Positions 59,701 through 64,000 of a stretch of 64,000 nucleotides of DNA are shown here, in pieces (within the stretch, counting starts at the first letter, position 1; every line of letters begins with the position of its first letter). Location of the stretch: assembly GCA_039989475.1 (NCBI GenBank), contig JBDXHU010000009.1, forward strand, positions 558,001 to 622,000, given 5' to 3'. Origin of the DNA: JBDXHU01 sp039989475 (lineage in GTDB: Bacteria; Pseudomonadota; Gammaproteobacteria; Pseudomonadales; Halieaceae). The position numbers and the translations under genes are program-made. The notes beneath the pieces were generated by a model. That model did no database searches. It saw nothing but the letters and a program-made list of their open reading frames with translations, and was not told where the DNA came from.

Positions 59701-62031
59701 TGTGGCAGTGACCGTTCCACCGATATTGGCGTCACCCCCATTGCCGCCCACACCAACACTGAGCGCACCGCTGACTTCACCACCGGAAACGGCACCCGCG
59801 ATAGCCATTCCCCCATTGCCGCCGCCACCGCCAACACTCTGCAACAAAACCCCTGGCGCAAACGTGCCTCGCGTTACTACATCGCCACCCAGTGTTGCAT
59901 CGACAATCCCGCCGATTCCGGCACTACCCCCTTTACCACCAACAGCCACCGATACAGCAGCACCGGCCTCGCCAGCGCTGATCGAACCGGCTATAGCCGT
60001 ACCCGCATTGCCACCGCCGCCGCCAACACTCTGGCCAAAAATGCCTGGAGAGAAATCACCGGCCGTCGATACAGAACCGTCAAAAGTGGCGTCAACCTTG
60101 CCCGCGGCGCCACCACCGCCACCCTCCCTGCTGACAGACACTGAAGCCGATATTCCCGCCCCCACCGTCACACCGACAGCGAGAGACAGTCCACTATTGC
60201 CGCCACCGCCGCCAATACTCTCAACCTTAACGCCGGTAGAATGATCGCCTTCGGTAATCACCGTGCCGCCGCCAGTCAGCTTCGCCGTATCGCCGGTTCC
60301 CCCGGCCATACCGGCACCGCCAACAGCCACCGAGAAATCGACACCAACGCCCACCGAAACTGATTCAGCGTTACCCCCGACGCCACCGCCGCCACCAACA
60401 GACTGCACTATCACACCCGCCGAGTTCGCTTGCTTGGTCAGGATGTAAGAAGGCAGGCCCTCCTCCGTGTCACCCAGGTTAACCGTCGCCGTGCTGGCGT
60501 CGGCGCCAGCGCCACCGCCACCGCCAAAGGAAAGAGCTACAAAGGGCGCGACACCCGTGGCACTGCCGCCGGTACCACCCGGTCCACCAAGACTCTGGGC
60601 GAGGACACCGGTGGCAAGATTGCCGTCAGTGACTATCTGTCCATTTTGATTGACCGTGACGGTGCCAGCTCTGCCACCGGGGCCTGCTTTGCCGCCCGTA
60701 TCGATATAGATCGCTCCAGCGTCGCCGCCATCACTACCCGGGCCGCCAATGCTTTGGCCCAGCAAACCAGTGCTATTTTTACCCAGGGTGGAGACATAAC
60801 CGTTGTTGTTAATTGTGACGGAACTTGCTCTGCCACCGGCTACACCATCGCCACCGTCTGAGCCCTCAAATGTGTAGGAGCCGCCGGCCGAGCCACCCGC
60901 TCCGCCCTGACTGAGAGCACGGACACCCTGCACCTGCTCACCGCTGGCAACCACTGTGCCATCATTGGTAACAATCACTGCGCCAGCTGTGCCGCCGTTT
61001 CCGCCAGCCGCGCCACCTACAATACTGACGGCATCGTACTCGGTACCGCCTTCGCCTCCCGTGCCGCCCAGGCTTCGCGCCAGTAAGCCGCTGCCAAAGC
61101 TGCCGGTGGCTTCCACATAGCCGCTGCTTTCCAGCATCACCTGGTCAGCATCGCCGCCGTTGCCACCGTAGCCGGGACCGGGCCCGTCGCCACCGCTACC
61201 ACCGTCTCCACCCTTGTTGGATGCCAGCACCGCGACACTATAGTCATCTTCAAAGCCAAATAGTTGGTCCACCGGACTAGGGACTCTTTCGGTTTGCGCG
61301 GAGACATTGGCCGGATTGGTTACCGTGACACTGGACACTGCCCAACCGTCAGTCTCGGAGTCGTCGGTCGACAGGCCGAAGCTCTGCGCGGCGATACCGG
61401 GTCCCGGGTCTTCTTCAATATGAGTATTGACTTGTGACTCCAGCATGTTGGGTTCCAGGGCAGCGATGCCGGGTAGAACACTGATCAATTGATCGGCTGA
61501 CGAGCCAAGGTCATCGGGCCTGGCGCCCGTAGCTGTGGCAAGACTCCCAGCGGCTGGCCAATCAATAGGAGGGTCTGTATCGGCAGCACCGAGTACTTTG
61601 ACCTGCACCGATTTTAGAAGATCTGTGATCGGGTCAAAGAAGCGGTCGGTCACCTGGTAAGTTGCCGAATCGTCTGTATCTGCGGAGGAAATCAGTTCTC
61701 CAATGGTGGGCTCTACCAGCAGCTCGTCGTATTTATCGGTAATGACATAATCGATGTCGCCACTGATGGTCGACCTGACATAGGCAATAACCCTGGCATT
61801 CTCGCCGGTATCCGGATTGCTTACGACGTCACCAATAAGCGTGGATTGCGATGCTTGCAAGAACGGCTGGGCCTGCGCCCCGCTGACCAGCAGCAGTGAA
61901 ATTCCGAGTACACATAGCACCCTTGAGTGAGTACGCCCAATGGCAGAGATAGCAGGCGCAAGCGCGGAATAGTTTATGAAAGGACGAAGGCATACTTCCG
62001 CCTCAGGGGAGACGGCTGGCTTTGACTGCAT
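50794..62031 (-). CDS. Giant autotransporter adhesin-like protein with about 40 glycine-rich repeats
   Basis: A 3,745-residue type V secreted protein, far above the usual 1,000-1,500. The long signal peptide has a charged N-region and a hydrophobic core (VLCVLGISLLLVSGAQA, about residues 38-54). The passenger (about 320-3,140) holds about 40 copies of a repeat with a G-x-[IV]-x-T-x-G-x-x-[SA]-x-G-[IVL]-x-[AV]-QS-[VIL]-GGGGG-x-GG core, roughly every 70 residues. A pertactin-like segment (about 3,260-3,310, LSVTGTVDLGGRVDIALL) leads to the C-terminal barrel (about 3,445-3,745, ending LKISMPF). AAGGA lies nine bases before the ATG. No protease or lipase motif is seen. Surface adhesion or matrix formation is inferred. 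The frame is intact. Confidence 0.93.
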   Translation of the reverse strand: MQSKPAVSPEAEVCLRPFINYSALAPAISAIGRTHSRVLCVLGISLLLVSGAQAQPFLQASQSTLIGDVVSNPDTGENARVIAYVRSTISGDIDYVITDKYDELLVEPTIGELISSADTDDSATYQVTDRFFDPITDLLKSVQVKVLGAADTDPPIDWPAAGSLATATGARPDDLGSSADQLISVLPGIAALEPNMLESQVNTHIEEDPGPGIAAQSFGLSTDDSETDGWAVSSVTVTNPANVSAQTERVPSPVDQLFGFEDDYSVAVLASNKGGDGGSGGDGPGPGYGGNGGDADQVMLESSGYVEATGSFGSGLLARSLGGTGGEGGTEYDAVSIVGGAAGGNGGTAGAVIVTNDGTVVASGEQVQGVRALSQGGAGGSAGGSYTFEGSDGGDGVAGGRASSVTINNNGYVSTLGKNSTGLLGQSIGGPGSDGGDAGAIYIDTGGKAGPGGRAGTVTVNQNGQIVTDGNLATGVLAQSLGGPGGTGGSATGVAPFVALSFGGGGGAGADASTATVNLGDTEEGLPSYILTKQANSAGVIVQSVGGGGGVGGNAESVSVGVGVDFSVAVGGAGMAGGTGDTAKLTGGGTVITEGDHSTGVKVESIGGGGGNSGLSLAVGVTVGAGISASVSVSREGGGGGAAGKVDATFDGSVSTAGDFSPGIFGQSVGGGGGNAGTAIAGSISAGEAGAAVSVAVGGKGGSAGIGGIVDATLGGDVVTRGTFAPGVLLQSVGGGGGNGGMAIAGAVSGGEVSGALSVGVGGNGGDANIGGTVTATISTNIHTGAGESENELFSTGLIVQSIGGSGGNGGMSIAGAASGGEVSGAVTVGVGGDGGTGGDGNTVDLSYDGEISTRGHVSGGLLAQSVGGGGGNGGGSLAFSASGGETSLGVSVGLGGDGKAGGDGGVYAADGIWLRDDGTEISLSQALALQQQGEHVSPKDKQVSVKIGMAEAADDTGTSSVPAVTKVATEGMFSGAIVVQSVGGGGGNGGFDISASGSLGEGAGAAVDVGLGGDGDAAGEGRFVEADIKAIVSTDGRFSNGIAVQSVGGGGGSGGFNVSAAGSGGGTSGSVSVGLGGSGGAGGNASDVTATYTGPAYAAWKSVNDTEDEVAAPRGSIDEADLQTKQDHSTGIVVQSVGGGGGNGGFDVAAAGSISENGGSIGVGIGGAGGSGGTAGRADFTGKSDVSTADIFSPAIVVQSIGGGGGNGGVNVSATGAGAAEDSVAIGFGLGGSGGDGNTASAVFSDVEGNLTTTGDSLSPGLVVQSVGGGGGNGGVNVDLAGAAATNSIGASVGLGGLGGTGARAGTADSDFKGTVETQGIGAPGIVVQSVGGGGGNGGLNFSGSFDVSTEDGGSLAFGLGGAGGDGATAGRVDSGVIGDVKTTGNFSPAIFAQSLGGGGGNGAINISGTAGADGSSGGAIGVGIGGLGGTGSHSDNVKLAVSGDVVTSGIRSHGVVAQSVGGGGGNGGLNITGSLNLSGATPGNSGSAAIGIGGSGAGGGDSGDVDLEFEGNITVKPTTQNSAAFPLIFTAQHGILAQSVGGGGGSGGVDVAAGLSYAGDTSETSGALVVGIGGSGGDGGNAGRPSVPGTLDPLDPPDPLDPSDPLGPLDPMNLGDINVGLKVKGGNLIDVSGSYSTGVLAQSVGGGGGSGGVNISGGASSDTGIVFGLGGSGGAGGTSGKVKVNAHTDINTNGNFSPALTAQSVGGGGGNGAFNFSGSLIGPGGDKPVATIGVGGSGGEGSTSGVVELNHLGTIDTKGSWSHGVLAQSVAGGGGNGGADVSATLSLSGAEFSDAASASIVVGVGGDGAKGADAENVTLHSWGDVTTEGYHARGLFAQSLGGGGGNGGTNVTVNGAINSNPVTVGVGGSGDGGGHAGEVHVTRYQDARGLFPPVEGVIPIYLAYEIDTNGVAAHGIEASSIGGGGGDAGVNVDLGGTTSGSDYAIQVAIGGGGADAGNGALTTVENRSSISTFGAASHGIFAQSLGGGGGNANVNLALAYSKKGKGLNVGLGGATGKGGVGGEVRLKSTASSTVVTSSRDSIGLFAQSIGGGGGNAGFDLPVQPFSEGGNIAVTIGREGASGGEGGLVHLESYGTVQTFGAGSHGMLAQSLGNGGGNSSVTSVAGSGPTPSEPEGGSESGGIKETSGVFAWGKKGGEGGHGGDVRIDADGYVSTTGRRAHAIYAQSIGGGGGNGGAAGEGVLVLTTVGFGLGGEGGTGAAGGTVTAISKANTVNTTGDDSIGIFAQSVGGGGGAGGAAYRAGVTSNKKINMNVVVGGKGGGSGTNNDGEFDNVSGGVVHIENHGNISTDGARAYGVLGQSVGGGGGIAGLVANVPVTNVPVIGDSSSEIKANGTFIIGGEGGEGSGGNTVSVDNTGSISTLGEKAVGIFAQSIGGGGGISSTVLNAELGRGGQNKGSFIYLKAGGAGGAGGDVTVTNKTAVNAEQEASAAQTTGVIHTEGEEAHGILAMSVGGAGGDGGHIYNNQAMPGAASTEGQERSLTVTLGGSGGEGGTGGLVTVDNQAGASIVTRGDRAHGLVAQSVGGGGGNASLTFSDVLVRSQKATTFNLAAGGSGGAGNHGGDVKAINAGKIETYGVASHGIFAQSIGGGGGSAGQTIVLSTANPTEDEPGRNAYSEIGIGGSGGDAANSGDVSVIHSGEITTYGDNTYGVFAQAVGGGGGAGRNAFAAPTSVSSVLSSSVDGAWQSSLGGKGSSGVAGSVSWDLSGSIETKGHYSKVKYVNRVDDGGGDLQDFNDLSQSAGFYASDCDPDHPDAVCNGVNITPPSASGSVALINHIVKLGNDFFYVNPDTQAKRSETLDLRHAGTSSSSGDFSGAEHTQNIASGGGNHDFKMVVNPVSIVNINTRVGSTNSPGRSAGGVNSVRDGDTVTYGDNSPVSTTQSIGGGGGTHTVWVETVADGASSTGPVTPEPVSPANSSVSLGLGAEGGGADHGGDVTLDFSGNAYGAGERSPGLIVQTIGAGGGVVHQRGVQNTSVTLGGIEDAGGDGGDISLVNQGGVYTDTDLSNGVLLQSIGGGGGFVLTDTAEDKLAVELSAANTGNGGDINFTQTGDIIVRGDESIAVIAQSLGGGGGLVDRVFAGAAGGVGDSGSISLTLAGDIEAPGQAGVGVWAQSLGSGSQGDIDITLAADSRIYGGFDDGVGVWIDGGNNNHLVNYGTILTDDPVAGVDGKALLAGAGDERVDNYGVFYGEFDLGGGSNSFENHEDGMLVAGFDLELGGAANRLINDGSMMLGDSGFAQPTNLSGSFTQSATGASFAELDFLTGLIDELSVTGTVDLGGRVDIALLNPQLVQPGQFDKVMFSAEQGLTNNGAFLTAAPSLVISYKLVFPDAEEFAPANLVQAAASTPQVALLEWDVDFAPEFLDTETTKMGRYFNRVQAAGSSPELANAVIGLLYESDPDTYSHYLEQLSPEFYAQQHGQLVRDNQAFGERMLSCKQAGGEYRFTREGSCIWLQADYDDVDISEDGAVRDSEFDVTRLSFGVQKTYPTNISFGVAVSTADVDGKGDNGSWNSDSTTNQFGLALKYRLNAAKFSAALTYGKNDADTRRRINVLGATTAKSNRDMTSWGGLLRYTHDFGTDGYYLRPGIDLGFSRIEADGAREKGAEGLSLVLEDNDETHSWVQPSIEAGMDKQFEDGKTIRFYGKVGVQEYLQDSQAKVFAEFSGAPAGIQAIEQEIDIGETTVHAMVGVDLLLMNEVSVQLQYRYSEADELEINSGHLKISMPF
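57181..57268 (-). repeat. Leu-Asp-Pro microrepeat inside the autotransporter
   Basis: A run of LDPLDPPDPLDPSDPLGPLDP (about residues 1,588-1,615), encoded by imperfect 9- and 15-base GGGTCC/GGATC-type units, interrupts the regular glycine repeats. It is probably an extended, acidic polyproline-like linker, and the DNA units could expand or contract. Confidence 0.8.
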
Positions 62032-62246
62032 AGGTATACATCCTTGTTCCCCTCTACCATGGCAGGGGGGGGTAGCGCTTTCATGGGGCCCGTATTTTCA
62101 GCCAGGGCACTAATTGTTATTGTGGCTTGATAAGCTTAGTTCAGAGTTTCTGATACAGCCAACGCCATCAGCCCTAACGGCCATGGGCTTCTGCAGGCTG
62201 ATGCTGGAAAAGCCCCCTGGATAGCCTTCCCCGTGAATTACTGGCG
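62032..62246. other. Intergenic region between autotransporter and small secreted protein
   Basis: This 215-base non-coding stretch contains the C8 tract and presumably the autotransporter promoter on the minus strand. An AT-rich region around 62104-62150 could supply it, but no consensus -35/-10 pair was found. Confidence 0.5.
62065..62072 (-). promoter_or_regulatory. Homopolymeric C8 tract in the autotransporter leader
   Basis: Eight consecutive G on the plus strand (C on the coding strand) lie 34-41 bases before the autotransporter start codon. Such tracts change length by slipped-strand mispairing and switch expression of surface proteins in several bacteria. Effects here could be on promoter spacing or leader folding. 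An ATG at 62060 opens a 28-codon out-of-frame upstream ORF between the tract and the start codon. Confidence 0.45.
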
Positions 62247-62624
62247 CTATTTTGACGGCAACCAGTTTTTGGCGTCCTGGCAGCGGCTATTCTGCTGCTT
62301 CGCCTGGGCCTGGGCCGCCTCAAATGCATTACCAGCGCAACGCCCAACGATATTACCCCAGCGAGTGCCATCGGCTGGTTGCTGGAGTGGGTCGGGAATG
62401 TCCGCGCCTGATTTCGCAAGACATGCCTTCGTCACCGAACTCGCGGTTTCCTTACATTGGCTGGCGGATATAGAGAAGCACTGCCGATAATAGGCGTCGC
62501 TCTGGCAAAAACTGGCCGCCAGCGCGGCTTCCATCTGCGTTCCCCAAGCCTGTTTCGAAACGGTCTCGGCCACAGCAGGAATTGACAGCAGGACAACGCA
62601 GAGGGTTATTGTTGTTTTTCTCAT
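62247..62624 (-). CDS. Small secreted cysteine-rich protein
   Basis: A 125-residue protein with a signal peptide (MRKTTITLCVVLLSIPAVAE) and six Cys in the mature part (SFCQ, RQCF, SQCK, KACL, GRCA, SRCQ), consistent with three disulfides in a small helical periplasmic or secreted protein. The family is not recognised. The ATG at 62624 is chosen over an in-frame upstream start because it begins the signal peptide directly. It is on the same strand as and upstream of the giant autotransporter, 215 bases away. Co-transcription is possible but the gap suggests separate promoters. Confidence 0.7.
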   Translation of the reverse strand: MRKTTITLCVVLLSIPAVAETVSKQAWGTQMEAALAASFCQSDAYYRQCFSISASQCKETASSVTKACLAKSGADIPDPLQQPADGTRWGNIVGRCAGNAFEAAQAQAKQQNSRCQDAKNWLPSK

Positions 62625-62750
62625 GACGGTTCCACCATTCAAGGGGAGAGAGGCTTGCGCGTGATTTGCGATGCGATTCTCACGGAATCAGCGCAGAACG
62701 CATTCTCGCACACTTTTCGCGAATCAAGAGCCCGTTGCATATGTGCGGAT

Positions 62751-62841
62751 CAAGCGCCCGCGGCGAGCCCTGAAAAGCCACCTATGGCGTGTCTAAAAAG
62801 CGCCCGCAGCGTCTCTTAAAAAAGCGCCCGCGGCGTGTCTT
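62751..62841. repeat. Direct repeats of about 24 bp
   Basis: Units of AAAAAGCGCCCGCGGCGTGTCTT occur at about 62795-62817 and 62818-62841, with degenerate copies at 62751-62769 and 62774-62794. Each core CGCCCGCGGCG is itself a small palindrome. The block lies in the 454-base gap between the small secreted protein and cysK. Confidence 0.7.
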
Positions 62842-62869
62842 AAAAAAAAGCCGGCGCTAGGCCGGCTTG
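62842..62869 (-). terminator. Orphan Rho-independent terminator
   Basis: On the minus strand the arms AAGCCGGC and GCCGGCTT (8-base perfect stem, 5-base loop) are followed by a run of at least eight T. It would end transcription coming leftward from 62870-63060, where no annotated gene lies. Confidence 0.8.
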
Positions 62870-63041
62870 AATGCTCTCTATGAGATAGGGGACCTGGAAA
62901 CCAGGTGAGCAAAGGGGAATTGTCTCGCGCGTCACCTGTTTACCATTGTTTAAATAGACCGGCTGATTCCGGTAAAGTTCCAGCCAAATGAAATTTTCTC
63001 TCCAGCACCGCCAAATCGATGCCGAGCCCACAGTTCGCGCC

Positions 63042-63047
63042 TATACT
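63042..63047 (+). promoter_or_regulatory. Possible cysK -10 box
   Basis: TATACT lies 32 bases before the cysK start codon. No good -35 is present at the usual distance, as in activator-dependent (CysB-type) promoters, but no activator site was identified. Confidence 0.3.
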
Positions 63048-63078
63048 GGTTGAATTAATTCTCTGCTGGAGGACTCCC

Positions 63079-64000
63079 GTGTCCAATATCTACGACAACA
63101 TCGCGGTTACTATCGGTAAAACACCCCTGGTCAAGATCAACCGCATCAGCAAGGGCAATATTCTTGCCAAGCTGGAGAACCGCAACCCGGCCATGTCGGT
63201 GAAGTGCCGCATCGGCGCCAGTATGATTGCGGCGGCGGAAGCTGACGGCCAGCTCAAGCCCGGCATGACGGTGGTGGAACCCACCAGTGGCAACACCGGC
63301 ATCGCGCTGGCTTTTGTGGCCGCAGCCAAGGGCTACGGCTGCACCCTGGTCATGCCACACACCATGAGCCTGGAACGACGCAAACTCATGGTGGCGCTGG
63401 GAGCTAACATCGAGCTGACCGATGGCGCCAAGGGTATGCCGGCGGCAATCGCCCGGGCCGAGGAAATTGTCGCCTCCGACCCGGAGAAATACTTCACCCC
63501 ACGCCAGTTTGCCAACCCGGCCAATCCCGCCATCCACGAACAGACCACCGGGCCGGAGATCTGGGATGACACCGACGGCGAAGTCGACATACTGATAAGC
63601 GGCGTCGGCACCGGCGGCACACTCACCGGCATCTCCCGCTACCTCAAGAACACCCAGGGCAAGGCCATTACCACGGTGGCTGTAGAACCAGATACCTCGG
63701 TTATGATCAGGGCGGCCATGGCCGGCGAAGACCCCAGCCACGCACCGCACAAGATCCAGGGTATTGGCGCTGGCTTCCTGCCCGACAACCTGGACCTGTC
63801 CATGGTCGACCAGGTAGAAGCCGTCAGTAGCGACGATGCCATGGCCTGGGCTCACCGACTCATGCAGGAAGAGGGCATCCTGGCCGGGGTGTCCTGTGGC
63901 GCCGCCATGGCGGCGGCCGATCGTGTCTCACAGCAGCCGGAGCATGCGGGTAAAACCATCGTGGTGATACTGCCGGATTCCGGCGAACGCTATCTCAGCG
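63079..64000 (+). CDS. cysK: Cysteine synthase A (O-acetylserine sulfhydrylase), 3' end outside window
   Basis: 307 codons of a PLP-dependent O-acetylserine sulfhydrylase that makes cysteine from O-acetylserine and sulfide. The PLP lysine is in NPAMSVKCRIG (about residue 42). The phosphate/acetylserine loop PTSGNTGIALA, the GVGTGGTLTGISRYLK phosphate cradle and the final PDSGERYLS match CysK rather than CysM. Compared with E. coli CysK (323 residues) only about the last 15 residues are missing. The start is GTG at 63079 with a strong GGAGG six bases upstream. It is monocistronic as far as seen. Confidence 0.96.
   Translation, partial: MSNIYDNIAVTIGKTPLVKINRISKGNILAKLENRNPAMSVKCRIGASMIAAAEADGQLKPGMTVVEPTSGNTGIALAFVAAAKGYGCTLVMPHTMSLERRKLMVALGANIELTDGAKGMPAAIARAEEIVASDPEKYFTPRQFANPANPAIHEQTTGPEIWDDTDGEVDILISGVGTGGTLTGISRYLKNTQGKAITTVAVEPDTSVMIRAAMAGEDPSHAPHKIQGIGAGFLPDNLDLSMVDQVEAVSSDDAMAWAHRLMQEEGILAGVSCGAAMAAADRVSQQPEHAGKTIVVILPDSGERYLS

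Larger units (their letters stand above)
62842..63050 (-). ncRNA. Candidate small RNA (or 63-codon ORF) ending at the orphan terminator
   Basis: The strong minus-strand terminator implies a transcript of up to about 200 bases in the gap before cysK. The same strand holds a 63-codon frame (63031-62840, containing LYRNQPVYLNNGKQVTRE) whose stop lies in the T-tract. It has no convincing ribosome site, so an untranslated RNA is equally likely. There is no similarity that I recognise. Confidence 0.3.

Noticed and set aside
52600..61090. Regular CCACCGCC-rich DNA repeats as a satellite or CRISPR-like array
   Set aside because: They are in-frame coding repeats of the autotransporter, with sequence varying at codon third positions.

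Overview
The window looks like chromosomal DNA of an aerobic, lipid-using marine gammaproteobacterium, plausibly of the Cellvibrionales (Halieaceae/Spongiibacteraceae-like). The reasons are high GC, many TonB-dependent receptors, short-chain dehydrogenases (SDRs), MaoC hydratases, old-yellow-enzyme and wax-ester-synthase genes, gammaproteobacterial housekeeping genes (cysK, sppA, wrbA, efpL/yeiP) and palindromic GGGGTCAGACCCC-type REP elements. The lineage is inferred from gene content only. No rRNA, tRNA, CRISPR array, insertion sequence or prophage was found.

Layout. 1-2.7 kb: end of a TonB receptor followed by a PnuC-family transporter and an aminoglycoside-phosphotransferase-fold kinase, the arrangement of a thiamine (or related vitamin) salvage operon. 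2.7-5.4 kb: DUF2784 protein, sirtuin and a carboxylesterase. 5.4-28.9 kb: a dense catabolic/redox region. Its minus-strand operon is luciferase-like oxidoreductase, wax ester synthase/DGAT, SnoaL-like protein, old yellow enzyme and an MDR reductase. It also holds a cyclic-nucleotide-binding protein beside a 2-oxoacid:ferredoxin oxidoreductase (KorAB) and a ferritin-like protein. A second minus-strand series is TonB receptor, AraC regulator, MaoC double-hotdog protein, SDR and a shortened CvfB. On the plus strand lie a membrane protein, a dienoyl-CoA-reductase-like flavoenzyme, two SDRs and a prolyl oligopeptidase. The set resembles import and oxidation of a hydrophobic, perhaps cyclic (steroid or terpenoid-like) substrate, but the substrate cannot be read from sequence.

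28.9-42.3 kb: NUDIX hydrolase and HxlR regulator, then two RND efflux permease/adaptor pairs separated by an MscS channel and a zinc alcohol dehydrogenase. The first pump and a MaoC gene are bracketed by two related REP arrays, and a perfect inverted repeat overlaps the pump's likely -10 box. 42.3-46.4 kb: a tightly packed minus-strand operon arsC-wrbA-DUF2069-sppA-efpL-dgkA. 46.6-50.7 kb: a tightly packed plus-strand operon YihY/BrkB, TlpA-like thioredoxin, nitroreductase, DUF1214 protein and outer-membrane barrel.

50.8-62.0 kb is one minus-strand gene of 11.2 kb encoding a 3,745-residue autotransporter. It has a long signal peptide, about 40 copies of a glycine-rich repeat (core AQS-[VIL]-GGGGG-x-GG) and a C-terminal beta-barrel. 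A run of eight C (coding strand) sits 34-41 bases before its start codon, a possible phase-variation switch. Upstream are a small six-cysteine secreted protein, a short direct-repeat cluster and an orphan Rho-independent terminator suggesting a small RNA. The window ends inside cysK. The giant autotransporter and its leader are the most unusual content.
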